64,000 nt of DNA from Nitratireductor aquimarinus (GTDB taxonomy: Bacteria; Pseudomonadota; Alphaproteobacteria; Rhizobiales; Rhizobiaceae): contig NZ_JAFKDE010000009.1 of NCBI RefSeq assembly GCF_017255295.1, positions 62,001 to 126,000 of the forward strand, read 5' to 3'. The position numbers and the translations under genes are program-made. Shown here in pieces: positions 27,295-37,808 of this stretch. Each line of letters begins with the position of its first letter. Position 1 is the first letter of the stretch. The notes under the pieces were generated by a model, which was not told the DNA's origin, searched no databases, and worked only from the letters and a program-made list of their open reading frames with translations.

Positions 27295-30093
27295 TCATTC
27301 GGCAGCCGCCTGCGACTTGCCCTTTGCCGGACGCTCCACCCTGCTCTCCAGCGTCTTGAGAAGAGCCGTGCGGATAGCCTCCAGCCGGTCGGCGCTGACG
27401 ATCTTCTGGCCCGTCAGATCGGTGACGTAGAACGTGTCGATGACCTTTTCGCCAAAGGTGGTGATGTGCGCCGAGGCAATGTCCAGCGACAGGTCGGAAA
27501 GCGTTTCGGTCAGTTCCGAAAGCAGGCCCGGCCGGTCGAGCCCCTTCACTTCCACCACGGAAAAACGGTTCGACAGCGTGTTGCCGATCTCCACCCGTGG
27601 CTGAACCCGGAAAGCCTTTGTGCCACGGCGCGGCTTTGCGCGCTTCTCGATCACCTCGGGCAGGTAGGACTTGCCGGACAGGACATCCTCGATGAGCTTG
27701 CGCACGCTTTCCGCACGCCGGCGCTCATCCGCATCGAAGTCGAACTCGCGGCTGATCAGGATCGTGTCCAGCGCGCGGCCATGCGTTGTGGTGAAGATCT
27801 GCGCATCGACAATGTTCGCCCCCGCCGCCGAACACGCCCCTGCGATGATCGACAGGAGACGCGGATGGTCGGGCGCAAAGATGGTGATCTCGGTCACCGC
27901 CTCGAATGTGTGCGGCTTGACCATGGTGGCAAGCGGACGCTCTTCCTTCTCCGCTTCGCGGATGAAATCCGCATGGCGCAACTGGTCTTCCAGATCGACG
28001 GCGAGCAGATAGGCCGAGTAATGGAGGCCGAGATAGTCCTCGATCTCCTTTTCCTGCCAGCCGTTTTCTGCAAGGGCTGCGGCAAGCCGCAGGCGTGCTT
28101 CCTCGGCGCGGGTGGCGCGCGAGGCTTCCGAGAAACCGCCGGTCAGAAGCACTTCGGTTTCATAATAGAGCGTGCGCAGAAGCTGCCCCTTCCAGCCGTT
28201 CCAAACGCCGGGGCCGACGCCGCGAATATCGCACACGGTCAGCACCAGAAGCAGTTTCAGCCGCTCCACCGACTGCACCTTGTCGGCAAAATCCTGAATC
28301 GTCTTGCGGTCGTTCAGATCGCGCGTCTGGGCGACCATGGACATGTCGAGATGATGTTCCACCAGCCAGGCGATCATCTCTGTTTCCTTGGGATCGAACC
28401 CCATATGCGGGCACAGCCTGCGGGCGATGCGCGCGCCCGCGATCTCGTGGTCTTCGGGCCGCCCCTTGGCGATGTCGTGCAGAAGCACCGTGGTGTAGAG
28501 CACCTCGCGCCACGATTTCAGCGACGGCATCAGCGAGTGCGAGAGCGGATGCAGCTTCTCCCCGTCGCCATGCTCGATTTCCGAAAGCACGCCGATGCAG
28601 CGGATCAGATGTTCGTCGACCGTGTAGTGGTGGTACATGTTGAACTGCATCATCGCCACGATCTTGTTGAAATCGGGGATGAGCTTGCCGAGCACGCCGG
28701 CCTCGTTCATGCGACGCATGTTGAGCGCGGGATCGCGGTCTGACGTCAGCACGTCCATGAACAGGCGATTGGCTTCCCTGTCGCGCCGCAGATTGCGGTC
28801 GATCAGCTTCAGCGAGCGCGTGAGCAGCTTCAGCGCCTCGGGGTGATATTCGAGCCCGTGCCGGTCCGCGAACCAGAACAGCCGCAACAGGTTCACCGGA
28901 TCGCGCTCGAAAACGCCTTCATCCGCCACGTTGATGCGGTGATTGTCGACGATGAAATCGCTGGTGCCGGCAAGTTTGCGGCGCCGCCGCGAGAAATTCA
29001 TGAAGAAGCGGTTGAAGCCGGGCACATGCTTGCCCTGCTCCTCCTCCAGCGCTGCGCAGAAAATGCGCGTCAGGTCGCCCACGCCCTTGGCCGTCAGGAA
29101 GTAGTGCTTCATGAAGCGCTCGACATCCGAGAGGCCGGGATGGCTCATATAGCCAAGCCGCTCGGCGATATCGCGCTGAATGTCGAAATGCAGCCGCTCC
29201 TCCGCCTTGCCGGTGAGGAAGTGCATGTGGCAGCGCACAGCCCAGAGAAAATCCTCGGCCTTGCGGAACTGGAGATATTCCTTGCGGGTGAAAACGCCCT
29301 GCCCCACCAGATCCTCCGCGCGGCGCACGCGGTAGAAATATTTGCCGATCCAGAACAGCGTGTGCAGATCGCGCAGGCCGCCCTTGCCGTCCTTCACATT
29401 CGGCTCGACCAGATAGCGGCTTTCGCCCGCCTTGGCGTGGCGCAGGTCGCGCTCGGCGAGCTTGGCCTGACTGTATTCCGCGCCCGTGTCCTTCACCACT
29501 TCTTCGTCAAAGCGGGTGACCATCTCTTCATAGAGAGGTTTTTCGCCACAGATGAAGCGCGCCTCCAGAACCGCGGTGCGGATCGTCATGTCGGTGCGCG
29601 CCTGGCGGATGCACTCATCGATGTTGCGGGTGGCGTGGCCGACCTTCAGCCCCATGTCCCACAGCATGTAGAGCACATATTCCACGATCTGCTCGCCCCA
29701 GGGCGTCTGCTTGTAGGGAAGCAGGAAAAGCAGGTCGATGTCGGAACCCGGCGCAAGCGTGCCGCGCCCATAGCCGCCAACGGCGACAATCGCCAGACGC
29801 TCGGCGGAAGACGGGTTCTGCATGGGATAGACATGCGTGGCGGCGAAGTGGTGCAGCTCGGTGATCACCACGTCCATCAAATGCGACAGCCGCGCCGCGC
29901 AGGCCGTGCCGCCGCCATCGTTCATGAGCATGGTTTCGGCCGCCTTGCGGCCTGCCGCGATGTGCGCCTTCAGCGTCGCCATCACCTTCGAGCGCAGCTC
30001 TGAGCCGCCCGTGTTTTCTGCAAAACCGTCCAGTTCGGCGCGCAATGCCGCGCCATCGACGATCTGATCGAGCTTGAGTGGAACCTTGGCCAT
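27295..30093 (-). CDS. glnD: Bifunctional [protein-PII] uridylyltransferase / uridylyl-removing enzyme GlnD
   Basis: GlnD is the glutamine sensor that uridylylates and deuridylylates PII and so controls nitrogen assimilation. The 932-residue protein has a nucleotidyltransferase domain with the GSDID motif at about 116-120, an HD domain with LHDIAKG near 540, and two C-terminal ACT domains (about 735-815 and 845-920). The start is taken as the ATG giving MAKVPLKL; an in-frame ATG two codons earlier is equally possible. The C-terminal tail is adjacent to the repeat-rich gap. Confidence 0.96.
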   Translation of the reverse strand: MAKVPLKLDQIVDGAALRAELDGFAENTGGSELRSKVMATLKAHIAAGRKAAETMLMNDGGGTACAARLSHLMDVVITELHHFAATHVYPMQNPSSAERLAIVAVGGYGRGTLAPGSDIDLLFLLPYKQTPWGEQIVEYVLYMLWDMGLKVGHATRNIDECIRQARTDMTIRTAVLEARFICGEKPLYEEMVTRFDEEVVKDTGAEYSQAKLAERDLRHAKAGESRYLVEPNVKDGKGGLRDLHTLFWIGKYFYRVRRAEDLVGQGVFTRKEYLQFRKAEDFLWAVRCHMHFLTGKAEERLHFDIQRDIAERLGYMSHPGLSDVERFMKHYFLTAKGVGDLTRIFCAALEEEQGKHVPGFNRFFMNFSRRRRKLAGTSDFIVDNHRINVADEGVFERDPVNLLRLFWFADRHGLEYHPEALKLLTRSLKLIDRNLRRDREANRLFMDVLTSDRDPALNMRRMNEAGVLGKLIPDFNKIVAMMQFNMYHHYTVDEHLIRCIGVLSEIEHGDGEKLHPLSHSLMPSLKSWREVLYTTVLLHDIAKGRPEDHEIAGARIARRLCPHMGFDPKETEMIAWLVEHHLDMSMVAQTRDLNDRKTIQDFADKVQSVERLKLLLVLTVCDIRGVGPGVWNGWKGQLLRTLYYETEVLLTGGFSEASRATRAEEARLRLAAALAENGWQEKEIEDYLGLHYSAYLLAVDLEDQLRHADFIREAEKEERPLATMVKPHTFEAVTEITIFAPDHPRLLSIIAGACSAAGANIVDAQIFTTTHGRALDTILISREFDFDADERRRAESVRKLIEDVLSGKSYLPEVIEKRAKPRRGTKAFRVQPRVEIGNTLSNRFSVVEVKGLDRPGLLSELTETLSDLSLDIASAHITTFGEKVIDTFYVTDLTGQKIVSADRLEAIRTALLKTLESRVERPAKGKSQAAAE

Positions 30094-30227
30094 GAGCATC
30101 CCGGATTGGCGGCGCTGTATAGCGTGTTTTCGCGCGCCGCGAAACGACTGTCAAAAGATGCGGTTGCAGCGCTGACGCCCTGCCGCTATGTCGCACGGGT
30201 TTCGCACACCAAGGACACGGGTTTCAA

Positions 30228-31187
30228 ATGGAGCTTCCCGCCCCGCTGCGCCAGGCAGTCGACGCGTTTCTGGAAGGCACGCCGCTTTCCGAAATTCAGG
30301 GCGCTGCCCAGCGCCTTTCGAAGCGCTACCGCGCCGAAACCCGCGATGGCAGCCTGCATGTGGGCGATGCGCTCGCCGCCAAGGCCTATCTGGCAACCCG
30401 CCTGCCCGCCACCTTTGCCGCCGTGCGCCAGTGCCTTTCGGAAACGGCCGCGCGGCGTGAGGATTTCGCTCCATCGCGCCTGCTCGATGTGGGCGCCGGT
30501 CCCGGAACCGCGCTCTGGGCGGCCCGCGCCGAATGGCCGGAGCTCGGTGCGGCCACGCTGGTGGAAACCAGCCGTGCGATGCGTGACGCCGGTGCAAAAC
30601 TGGCCGAAGCTCTCTCCATCGACACGGACTGGCAGGCAGCCAGCGTGGAAGACGGGCTTGCGGACATCGCGCCGGCGGATCTCGTGACGCTCTGCTATGT
30701 GCTGGACGAGCTTGCCCCGGCAGCGCGCAATGCGCTGATCGACCGCCTCTGGGCGCTGACCGCTGACACGCTGGTAATCGTCGAGCCCGGAACGCCTGCC
30801 GGCTGGCAGCGCATTCTTGCCTCGCGCGACCGGCTGACTGCTCTTGGCGGACACATTCTGGCCCCCTGCCCGCACCATGCGCCCTGCCCGGTGAAAGCGC
30901 CCGACTGGTGTCATTTCTCACGCCGCGTCGCACGCTCGCGCCTGCACCGCACCGCCAAGGGCGGCGAAGTGCCGTGGGAAGACGAGAAGTTCAGCTATCT
31001 GGCAGTTTCGCGCCATGCGCCCGACGACCGCCCCGACCGCGTGCTCGCCCCGCCGAAAACGGCCAGCGGCATGGTGCGCCTGAAACTGTGCACCAGCGAC
31101 GGCGCACTGGACGAACGCCTCGTCACCCGCCGCGAAGGCCGCACCTTCAAAGCCGCCCGCAAAGCCGACTGGGGCGACGCGCTTTAG
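30228..31187 (+). CDS. Rsm22-like ribosomal small-subunit methyltransferase-family protein
   Basis: The 319-residue protein has a SAM-binding fold: LLDVGAGPGTALWAA near residues 84-98, then VTLCYVLDELAP. A cysteine cluster CPHHAPCPVKAPDWC near 215-229 matches the Rsm22/Met-10 iron-sulfur motif, and a PWEDEKFSYLAVSR segment follows. Rsm22 relatives are linked to mitochondrial and bacterial small-subunit assembly. It is divergent from glnD across 134 bases and its downstream flank begins the palindrome cluster. Confidence 0.9.
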   Translation: MELPAPLRQAVDAFLEGTPLSEIQGAAQRLSKRYRAETRDGSLHVGDALAAKAYLATRLPATFAAVRQCLSETAARREDFAPSRLLDVGAGPGTALWAARAEWPELGAATLVETSRAMRDAGAKLAEALSIDTDWQAASVEDGLADIAPADLVTLCYVLDELAPAARNALIDRLWALTADTLVIVEPGTPAGWQRILASRDRLTALGGHILAPCPHHAPCPVKAPDWCHFSRRVARSRLHRTAKGGEVPWEDEKFSYLAVSRHAPDDRPDRVLAPPKTASGMVRLKLCTSDGALDERLVTRREGRTFKAARKADWGDAL

Positions 31188-31213
31188 GGGCGCTGGAGGG
31201 GTTGGGATGCTCA

Positions 31214-31250
31214 GGCATGGATCCTCGGGTCAAGCCCGAGGATGACGAAG
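31214..31250 (+). repeat. REP-like palindrome C (forward)
   Basis: Perfect 9-bp arms ATCCTCGGG and CCCGAGGAT surround TCAAG. The flanks are GGCATGG on the left and GACGAAG on the right. Forward orientation; it forms an opposed pair with copy D 58 bases later, upstream of the GIY-YIG gene. Confidence 0.9.
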
Positions 31251-31307
31251 GGAGGAATGTTCTCCACCCCGGCCCGGATACGGTTGCGAACAAGCGTCTA
31301 AACACAC

Positions 31308-31340
31308 TCGTCATCCTCGGGCTTGACCCGAGGATGACGA
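31308..31340 (-). repeat. REP-like palindrome D (reverse, symmetrised)
   Basis: Arms TCGTCATCCTCGGG and CCCGAGGATGACGA form a perfect 14-bp stem around CTTGA. Both sides carry the GACGA-type flank, whereas other copies have CATGG on one side. It could be a recombinant or a gene-conversion product. Confidence 0.88.
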
Positions 31341-31442
31341 GGGGGGAAGCGGGACACGGTTGCGCGAAAGATCGGGGTGTATGCACTTGCCGATCTTCTG
31401 CCGCTGAGGTGATATTGCCCGGTTGAAACGGAGAGTTTTTCC

Positions 31443-31733
31443 GTGACCGGTTACGTCTACATGCTCGCAAGCCAAAAACGTGGGACGATCTATATCGGCG
31501 TCACCAATGATTTGGGGCGGCGCATCATCGAACACAAGACGGGCCGGATGCCTGGCTTTACCAGTCGATACGGTGTGGCCCGGCTTGTCTGGTACGAGGA
31601 GCACTTCGATATGCGCGACGCTATCCAGCGTGAGAAGTCATTGAAGCGCTGGTCTCGTCAGTGGAAGATTGAGTTGATCGAGAAATCCAACCCGGAGTGG
31701 AACGAGCTTTTGCGTGGATGGGGCTGGTCCTGA
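31443..31733 (+). CDS. Small GIY-YIG nuclease-family protein flanked by REP-like pairs
   Basis: The 96-residue protein is a stand-alone GIY-YIG domain of the YhbQ/UPF0213 type. Motifs are GYVYM at 3-7, YIG at 17-19, the catalytic-type arginine in DLGRRIIEH (23-31) and Glu64 in IQREKSLKRW. The start is GTG at 31443 with a GGAGAG ribosome site about nine bases upstream. Opposed palindrome pairs lie on both sides (31214/31308 and 31749/31839), with no other gene in the interval. Activity as a structure-specific nuclease is expected from the fold; a link to the repeats is inference. Confidence 0.92.
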   Translation: MTGYVYMLASQKRGTIYIGVTNDLGRRIIEHKTGRMPGFTSRYGVARLVWYEEHFDMRDAIQREKSLKRWSRQWKIELIEKSNPEWNELLRGWGWS

Positions 31734-31748
31734 CGCTTCGAAGCGCAG

Positions 31749-31783
31749 GGCATGGATCCTCGGATCGAGCCCGAGGATGACGA
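31749..31783 (+). repeat. REP-like palindrome E (forward)
   Basis: Arms ATCCTCGG and CCGAGGAT surround a slightly altered centre, with GGCATGG on the left and GACGAG on the right. Forward orientation. It lies 15 bases after the GIY-YIG stop and pairs with copy F. Confidence 0.88.
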
Positions 31784-31838
31784 GCTTCTTTTAACGCCTA
31801 TGCGCGGATGGCATCTGCCGGTAACCCGAAACCCCTCT

Positions 31839-31873
31839 TCGTCATCCTCGGGCTTGACCCGAGGATCCATGCC
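31839..31873 (-). repeat. REP-like palindrome F (reverse)
   Basis: Perfect arms ATCCTCGGG and CCCGAGGAT surround CTTGA, with TCGTC before and CCATGCC after. Reverse orientation, completing the downstream opposed pair, 38 bases from the mutS stop. Confidence 0.9.
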
Positions 31874-31910
31874 AGAACGCCACATGCCAGAAAGCCCGCC
31901 CCGGCGTGAC

Positions 31911-34646
31911 CTACTTCTGCGCAGCCAGCTGCTTCAGCCGATAGAGCGCGTCCAGCGCCTCGCGCGGGGTCAGGTCGTCGGGATTGATCGCCAGCAGTTC
32001 CTCGCCAACGCGATCCGGCGTCTTCGACGCTTTCGCTTCCTGCTTTGCCGCCACCGAAAACAGGGGGAGATCGTCGATCAGCTTCGACGCCTTGCCTGAG
32101 GTCTCGCCCTCTTCGAGCTGCTGCAGCACTTCGCGCGCCCGCTCCACCACCGCATGCGGCAGGCCGGCAAGCCGCGCCACCTGCACACCGTAGGAACGGT
32201 CGGCCGCGCCGCGTCCCACCTCGTGCAGGAACACCACGTCGCCCTCGAATTCCTTCACCCGCATGGTGACATTGGAGAGCCGCCCGAGCTTTTCGGAAAG
32301 CGCGGTCATCTCGTGGAAATGGGTGGCGAACAGCGCCCGGCAGCGGTTCTGCTCATGCAGATACTCAACCGCCGCCCAGGCGATGGACAGACCGTCGAAC
32401 GTTGCCGTTCCCCGGCCGATTTCGTCGAGGATCACCAGCGCGCGCGGGCCCGCCTGATTGAGGATCGCCGCCGTCTCCACCATTTCGACCATGAAGGTCG
32501 AGCGGCCGCGCGCCAGATCGTCGGATGCGCCGACACGGCTGAACAGCCGGTCAACCACGCCGATGCGGGCAACGGCAGCCGGCACGAAGGAGCCCATCTG
32601 CGCCATCACCGCGATCAGCGCGTTCTGGCGCAGGAAGGTCGATTTACCGCCCATGTTCGGACCGGTGAGAAGCCAGATCGCGCCGGCCTGCTCTTCACCC
32701 GTTGGCGACAGGTCACAGTCATTGGCGACGAATGGCTCGGCCAGCTGCCGGCGCAGCGCCTGTTCCACCACCGGATGGCGTCCGCCCTCGATGTGAAATT
32801 CGAGACTGTCATCCACCTGCGGGCGGCAATAATCTTCGGCCTCGGCAATCGTGGCGAGCGCGGCCGAAACATCGAGCACCGCCAGCGCATCGGCGGCGGC
32901 GCGAATGGCGTCGGCAGCCGCCACGGCTTCTCCAAGCAGCTTCTCGAAGGCCGCCAGCTCGATCTGCTGCGCCCGGTCGGCGGCATTGGCGATGCGGGTT
33001 TCCAGCTCGGCGAGCTCGGTGGTGGTGAACCGCATGGCGTTGGCCATGGTCTGGCGGTGGATGAAGCGCGCCTTGGCCTCGTCCGTGCCGTTCATTGCCG
33101 CCGCGTTGTTGGCCGTCACCTCGATATAATAGCCGAGCACATTGTTGTGCCGGATCTTGAGCGACTTGACCCCGGTTTCCTCCGAAAGCTGCCGCTCCAT
33201 CTCGGCGATCACCCGGCGCGACTGGTCGCGCAGCGCGCGCATCTCGTCGAGTTCTTCATTGTAGCCCGCGCGGATGAACCCGCCGTCGCGCTTCAGAAGC
33301 GGCAGCTCATCGGAAAGCGCCCTGTCGAGATGGGCCGCGAAATCCATCGGCAGGCCGGCAATGCCCGAAAGCGCCCCGGCGATCTCTGCGGGAACCTCCC
33401 TGCCCTGAAGCAGCTCGGCCACGCCATGCGCCGCCTCAAAGCCGGAGGCAAGCGCGCCAAGGTCGCGCGGGCCGCCACGGTTGAGCGCCAGCCGCGAGAG
33501 CGCGCGGGCAATGTCCGGCACGCCTTTCAGAAGCCGGCGCGCATCGTCGCGCAGCCCTGCCTCGGACAGGAAGAAGGACACCGCATCAAGCCGCCCGCCA
33601 ATCGCGTCCGGGTCGGTGAGCGGCGACATCAGCCGCTCGTAGAGAAGCCGGCTGCCCGCCCCCGTCACCGTGCGGTCGATCGCCTTGGCAAGACTGCCGT
33701 CACGGCTGCCGGAAAGCGTGCGGCCAAGCTCCAGGTTTGCGCGGGTGGCCGGGTCGATGAACAGGCTCGCGCCCTCATCGTCACGCTCCGGCCGGCCAAG
33801 CGGCGGGCGCTCCGCCTTCTGCGTCTTCTCCACATAGGCGACCGCGCCCGAAATGGCCGAAAGCTCGGCGCGCGAGAACCGGCCGAACCCTTCCAGCGTC
33901 GCCACGCCGTAAAAGCGCGTCAGGCGCATCTCGGCGGATGCGGAATCGAACATATTTGCCGGCTGCGGATTTGCCGTCCGCCCCAGCACGTCAAACACCG
34001 GGCGGTAGGACTGGTCGTAATAGAGCGCTTCCGGCACGATCAGCTCGCGCGGGTCGATCCGCAGCACATCGGCCAGAAGCCGGTCGGGCCGCGTGGGCGC
34101 AACGCGGAACGCGCCGGTGGAAATGTCGATCCAGGCCAGCGCCAGGCTCTCATCCCCGCCCTTCACCCGGCCAAGGGCCATCAGATAGTTGGCTTCTGAA
34201 GGATCGAGCAGCTTTTCCTCGGTGATGGTGCCCGGCGTGACCAGCCGGATCACATCGCGCTTCACCACCGATTTGGAGCCGCGCTTCTTGGCCTCGGCGG
34301 GATCTTCCATCTGCTCGCAGACGGCCACGCGATGGCCAAGCCCGATCAGCTTCTGCAGATAATCGTCGGCCGCGTGCACCGGCACGCCGCACATGGGAAT
34401 GTCGTCGCCCTGATGCTTGCCCCGCTTGGTGAGCGTGATGCCCAGCGCCCGGCTGGCGATCTCCGCATCCTCGAAGAACAGCTCGTAGAAATCGCCCATG
34501 CGATAGAACAGCAGCGAATCGGGATTCGCCGTCTTGATCTCGATGAACTGGGCCATCATCGGCGTGGCCCCGGCGGCAGCGGCCTGCATCGCCTTTTGGC
34601 GCATGGGCGTTTCGTCGTTCAAGGAAGGGCTCCCCGGCCTTTGCAT
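31911..34646 (-). CDS. mutS: DNA mismatch repair protein MutS
   Basis: MutS recognises mispaired bases and recruits MutL. The 911-residue length is normal for alphaproteobacteria. The mismatch-binding segment [15 protein letters not shown] lies near residues 47-61, and the Walker A motif GPNMGGKST is near 658-666, with the downstream ATPase motifs LDEIGRGT and FATHFHE. The ATG at 34646 has no strong ribosome site; a start at residue 15 (MRQKAM) is possible. It is divergent from maeB. Confidence 0.96.
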   Translation of the reverse strand: MQRPGSPSLNDETPMRQKAMQAAAAGATPMMAQFIEIKTANPDSLLFYRMGDFYELFFEDAEIASRALGITLTKRGKHQGDDIPMCGVPVHAADDYLQKLIGLGHRVAVCEQMEDPAEAKKRGSKSVVKRDVIRLVTPGTITEEKLLDPSEANYLMALGRVKGGDESLALAWIDISTGAFRVAPTRPDRLLADVLRIDPRELIVPEALYYDQSYRPVFDVLGRTANPQPANMFDSASAEMRLTRFYGVATLEGFGRFSRAELSAISGAVAYVEKTQKAERPPLGRPERDDEGASLFIDPATRANLELGRTLSGSRDGSLAKAIDRTVTGAGSRLLYERLMSPLTDPDAIGGRLDAVSFFLSEAGLRDDARRLLKGVPDIARALSRLALNRGGPRDLGALASGFEAAHGVAELLQGREVPAEIAGALSGIAGLPMDFAAHLDRALSDELPLLKRDGGFIRAGYNEELDEMRALRDQSRRVIAEMERQLSEETGVKSLKIRHNNVLGYYIEVTANNAAAMNGTDEAKARFIHRQTMANAMRFTTTELAELETRIANAADRAQQIELAAFEKLLGEAVAAADAIRAAADALAVLDVSAALATIAEAEDYCRPQVDDSLEFHIEGGRHPVVEQALRRQLAEPFVANDCDLSPTGEEQAGAIWLLTGPNMGGKSTFLRQNALIAVMAQMGSFVPAAVARIGVVDRLFSRVGASDDLARGRSTFMVEMVETAAILNQAGPRALVILDEIGRGTATFDGLSIAWAAVEYLHEQNRCRALFATHFHEMTALSEKLGRLSNVTMRVKEFEGDVVFLHEVGRGAADRSYGVQVARLAGLPHAVVERAREVLQQLEEGETSGKASKLIDDLPLFSVAAKQEAKASKTPDRVGEELLAINPDDLTPREALDALYRLKQLAAQK

Positions 34647-34788
34647 TGGCTTTGTACTGGCTTCAAATCAACAGCTTCAAACTGCTTGGCCATTTACTGG
34701 GCAAAAGTGTAGCCTTATGCACCCGTCACTGGCAAAACTCCACAGAAAGCACATGCCAGAGCCCGTCTCCCGGAGGAAACACACCGAC

Positions 34789-37074
34789 ATGCCCGCCAGC
34801 AACAAGCCCGAACGTCAGGGACCGTCCGTCAGCCCGCAGGAAGCCCTCGACTTCCACTCCACCGGCAGACCCGGCAAGCTCGAGATCACGCCGACCAAGC
34901 CGATGGCGACCCAGCGCGACCTTTCGCTGGCTTATTCGCCCGGCGTGGCCGTGCCCGTTCAGGCCATTGCGGAAGACCCCAGCCGCGCCTTCGACTACAC
35001 GACGCGCGGCAACATGGTGGCCGTCATTTCCAACGGCACGGCGATCCTCGGCCTCGGCAATCTGGGCGCGCTCGCCTCCAAGCCGGTGATGGAGGGCAAG
35101 TCCGTGCTCTTCAAGCGCTTCGCCGATGTCGATTCCATCGACCTTGAGGTCGACACCGAAGACGCCGACGCCTTCGTGAACTGCGTCAAGCTGCTCGGCC
35201 CCTCCTTCGGCGGCATCAATCTGGAAGACATCAAGGCGCCCGAGTGCTTCATCATCGAAAGCCGGCTGCGCGAGCTGATGGACATTCCTGTCTTTCATGA
35301 CGACCAGCACGGCACCGCCATCATCGCCGTTGCCGGCCTCATCAACGCGCTGCATCTCACCGACCGCGACATCAAGACGACGAAGCTCGTCTGCAATGGC
35401 GCCGGCGCTGCCGGCATTGCCTGCATCGAGCTTGCCAAATCGCTTGGCCTCGCGCCTGAAAACGTCTTCCTGTGCGACACCAAGGGCGTCGTCTACAAGG
35501 GCCGCGAGCAGGGCATGAACCAGTGGAAGTCGGCCCACGCGGTGGAGACCGACAAGCGCACGCTGGCCGAAGCGCTCGAAGGGGCGGATGTGTTCTTCGG
35601 CCTTTCGGCCAAGGGCGCGCTGACGCCGGCCATGGTGCAGTCCATGGCCAAGAACCCGATCATCTTCGCCATGGCCAATCCCGATCCGGAAATCACGCCG
35701 GAGGAAGTCGCCGAGATCCGCACCGACGCCATCATGGCGACGGGCCGCTCGGACTATCCCAACCAGGTGAACAACGTTCTCGGCTTCCCCTACATCTTCC
35801 GTGGCGCGCTTGATGTGCGCGCGACCACCATCAACGACGCGATGAAGGTGGCCGCCGCCGAGGCGCTGGCCGAGCTCGCCCGCCAGGACGTGCCGGACGA
35901 CGTGGCCGCCGCCTATCAGGGCAACCGCCCGAAATACGGCCCCAACTACATCATCCCCGTGCCGTTCGATCCGCGCCTCATCTCCGCCGTTCCGGTGGCC
36001 GTGGCCAAGGCCGCGATGGATTCCGGCGTTGCCCGCCGTCCCATCCTGGACATGCAGAAATACACGAACGAGCTTTCCGCCCGTCGCGATCCGCTCGCCT
36101 CCACCCTGCAGCGCATCTACGACCGGGTGCGCCGCCAGCCCAAGCGCGTGGTCTTCGCCGAGGGCGAGGAAGAACAGGTGATGCGCGCCGCCGCGTCCTA
36201 TGTGAACCAGAAGCTCGGCACCGCCATTCTCGTCGGGCGCGAGGAGCAGATCCGCGAAACCGCGCGGCATGCGGGCGTGGACCTTTCCAAATCCGGCATC
36301 GAGATCATCAATGCGCGGCTTTCGCGCCGCAACGCCATCTATGCCGACTATCTCTATGAGCGCCTGCAGCGGAAGGGCTATCTCTTCCGCGATGCGCAGC
36401 GCCTGATCAACAACGACCGCAACCACTTCGCCGCCACCATGGTGGCGCTGGGCGATGCGGATGCGATGGTGAGCGGCGTGACCCGCAACTATTCGACCGT
36501 GCTGGACGATGTGCGCCGCGTGATCGACGCCCGCCCCGGCCACCGGGTCATCGGCGTGTCGCTGGCGCTGTGCCGGGGCCGCACCGTGCTCGTGGCCGAC
36601 ACGGCGGTGCACGACATGCCCAATGCCGAAGAGCTGGCCGACATTGCCGAGGAGGCCGCAGGACAGGCCCGCCGCATGGGCTATGAGCCGCGCGTGGCGA
36701 TGCTCGCCTACTCCACCTTCGGCCACCCGCCGGGCGAGCGTTCCGACCGTGTTCAGGAAGCGGTGAAGATGCTCGACAAGCGCCGGGTCGACTTCGAATA
36801 TGATGGCGAGATGGCCGCAGACGTGGCGCTGAATTCGAGCCTGATGCAGCAATATCCGTTCTGCCGCCTGTCAGGTCCGGCGAACGTGCTCGTCATGCCC
36901 GCCTTCCACTCCGCCTCCATCTCCACGAAGATGCTTCAGGAACTGGGTGGCTCCACCGTCATCGGCCCGCTTCTGGTGGGACTGAACAAGTCGGTGCAGA
37001 TCGTCCCGCTGAACGCGAAGGATTCGGATATCGTGAACATGGCCGCGATTGCGGCGTATAACGCGGCGGTTTGA
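34789..37074 (+). CDS. maeB: NADP-dependent malic enzyme with phosphotransacetylase-like C-terminus
   Basis: This enzyme decarboxylates malate to pyruvate with NADP. The 761-residue form has an N-terminal malic enzyme half (residues 1 to about 430), including VPVFHDDQHGTA and the Rossmann segment NGAGAAGIA, and a C-terminal phosphotransacetylase-like domain (about 435-761) that is regulatory rather than catalytic in characterised rhizobial enzymes. ATG 34789 has GGAGGA 12 bases upstream; the frame is open far upstream but overlaps mutS and is not credible. A shared hairpin follows. Confidence 0.94.
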   Translation: MPASNKPERQGPSVSPQEALDFHSTGRPGKLEITPTKPMATQRDLSLAYSPGVAVPVQAIAEDPSRAFDYTTRGNMVAVISNGTAILGLGNLGALASKPVMEGKSVLFKRFADVDSIDLEVDTEDADAFVNCVKLLGPSFGGINLEDIKAPECFIIESRLRELMDIPVFHDDQHGTAIIAVAGLINALHLTDRDIKTTKLVCNGAGAAGIACIELAKSLGLAPENVFLCDTKGVVYKGREQGMNQWKSAHAVETDKRTLAEALEGADVFFGLSAKGALTPAMVQSMAKNPIIFAMANPDPEITPEEVAEIRTDAIMATGRSDYPNQVNNVLGFPYIFRGALDVRATTINDAMKVAAAEALAELARQDVPDDVAAAYQGNRPKYGPNYIIPVPFDPRLISAVPVAVAKAAMDSGVARRPILDMQKYTNELSARRDPLASTLQRIYDRVRRQPKRVVFAEGEEEQVMRAAASYVNQKLGTAILVGREEQIRETARHAGVDLSKSGIEIINARLSRRNAIYADYLYERLQRKGYLFRDAQRLINNDRNHFAATMVALGDADAMVSGVTRNYSTVLDDVRRVIDARPGHRVIGVSLALCRGRTVLVADTAVHDMPNAEELADIAEEAAGQARRMGYEPRVAMLAYSTFGHPPGERSDRVQEAVKMLDKRRVDFEYDGEMAADVALNSSLMQQYPFCRLSGPANVLVMPAFHSASISTKMLQELGGSTVIGPLLVGLNKSVQIVPLNAKDSDIVNMAAIAAYNAAV

Positions 37075-37076
37075 AA

Positions 37077-37108
37077 ATTACGGGCCGTATGAGAGTACGG
37101 CCCGTAAT
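37077..37108. terminator. Bidirectional hairpin between maeB and the AT-rich gene
   Basis: A perfect 13-bp stem (ATTACGGGCCGTA / TACGGCCCGTAAT) has a 6-base loop. It lies three bases after the maeB stop and 35 bases from the end of the converging gene. A/T at both bases of the stem would support termination on either strand. Confidence 0.8.
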
Positions 37109-37142
37109 ATTATGTATTTATGATTGAATTTACAGATAAATA

Positions 37143-37808
37143 TCACTCATACTCTCGTCGCAAGCTTTCTCTTATCCTTAGAATTTCAGAATAAGTCTCT
37201 TCAAACTCCGCTTCTTCATCTCCATGAAGAGGATTCCTATCAATCGAAAAGGTATTTCCACGTATCACATCTAAAATTCTAATTTCGTCTAGAGATACGC
37301 TTGGTAAAGCCACACTTAGCAGCCAGAGCCCCAGCCGTGCAGAAGATTCGGACAGCACCGGGTCAGGCGCGAAATATGGATATACCGCGTGCTGCACACC
37401 CAACCCGTCCCTTACCGAAAGAATACTATCTACCTTTACTGTGGCATCCAATTCGGGAAATGAATATTGAGCTTTTAGCTGATCCCCGGGCCGAAAAGGC
37501 TCATTCGTCCAACGACGACGCTCGTTCCACCACAAGAGGAAGCCATCTCGCAAGCGAGGGTATAAATCCGACCTTCTAGCATTTGCAGCGATCCGTTGGC
37601 TGACGAGTTCATGAAGATCTCCGGACGCAAAAGCGTGGCGCTTGGCATCAGCCCAGAAAGGAGCATAAAAATCTCCGCCGGAAGAACTAGCTCCATTTTC
37701 CCGCCCAATATCCTCTCGAATATCAGCACGTATCGCGGAGCGCTGCTTACCAGCATCGAGGAACATTATTTTAAGCAGCTTCCGAAGATGGACTCTGTCT
37801 AACGCCAT
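37143..37808 (-). CDS. Hypothetical protein encoded by an AT-rich orphan gene
   Basis: I do not recognise this 221-residue protein. It is predicted soluble: an N-terminal helical region, WNERRRW near residue 94, then VKVDSIL, YPYFAP and a leucine-rich ARLGLWLLS...IRILDVIRG segment. The C-terminus is acidic (DEEAEFEETYSEI). The gene and its upstream region (to about 37960) are clearly richer in A/T than any neighbour, and codon use differs, suggesting recent transfer. ATG 37808 has GGAGG four bases upstream, which decides the start. No partner gene, integrase or transposase is adjacent. Confidence 0.7.
   Translation of the reverse strand: MALDRVHLRKLLKIMFLDAGKQRSAIRADIREDIGRENGASSSGGDFYAPFWADAKRHAFASGDLHELVSQRIAANARRSDLYPRLRDGFLLWWNERRRWTNEPFRPGDQLKAQYSFPELDATVKVDSILSVRDGLGVQHAVYPYFAPDPVLSESSARLGLWLLSVALPSVSLDEIRILDVIRGNTFSIDRNPLHGDEEAEFEETYSEILRIRESLRREYE

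Noticed and set aside
31188-31442. Short coding frames in the palindrome region upstream of the GIY-YIG gene
   Set aside because: They consist of translated repeat sequence (SSSGLTRGSMP-like peptides), a known false-positive type in rhizobial annotations.
34726-36852. Long antisense frame opposite maeB
   Set aside because: Same reasoning: maeB matches its family along its full length, and the antisense product has no domain signature.
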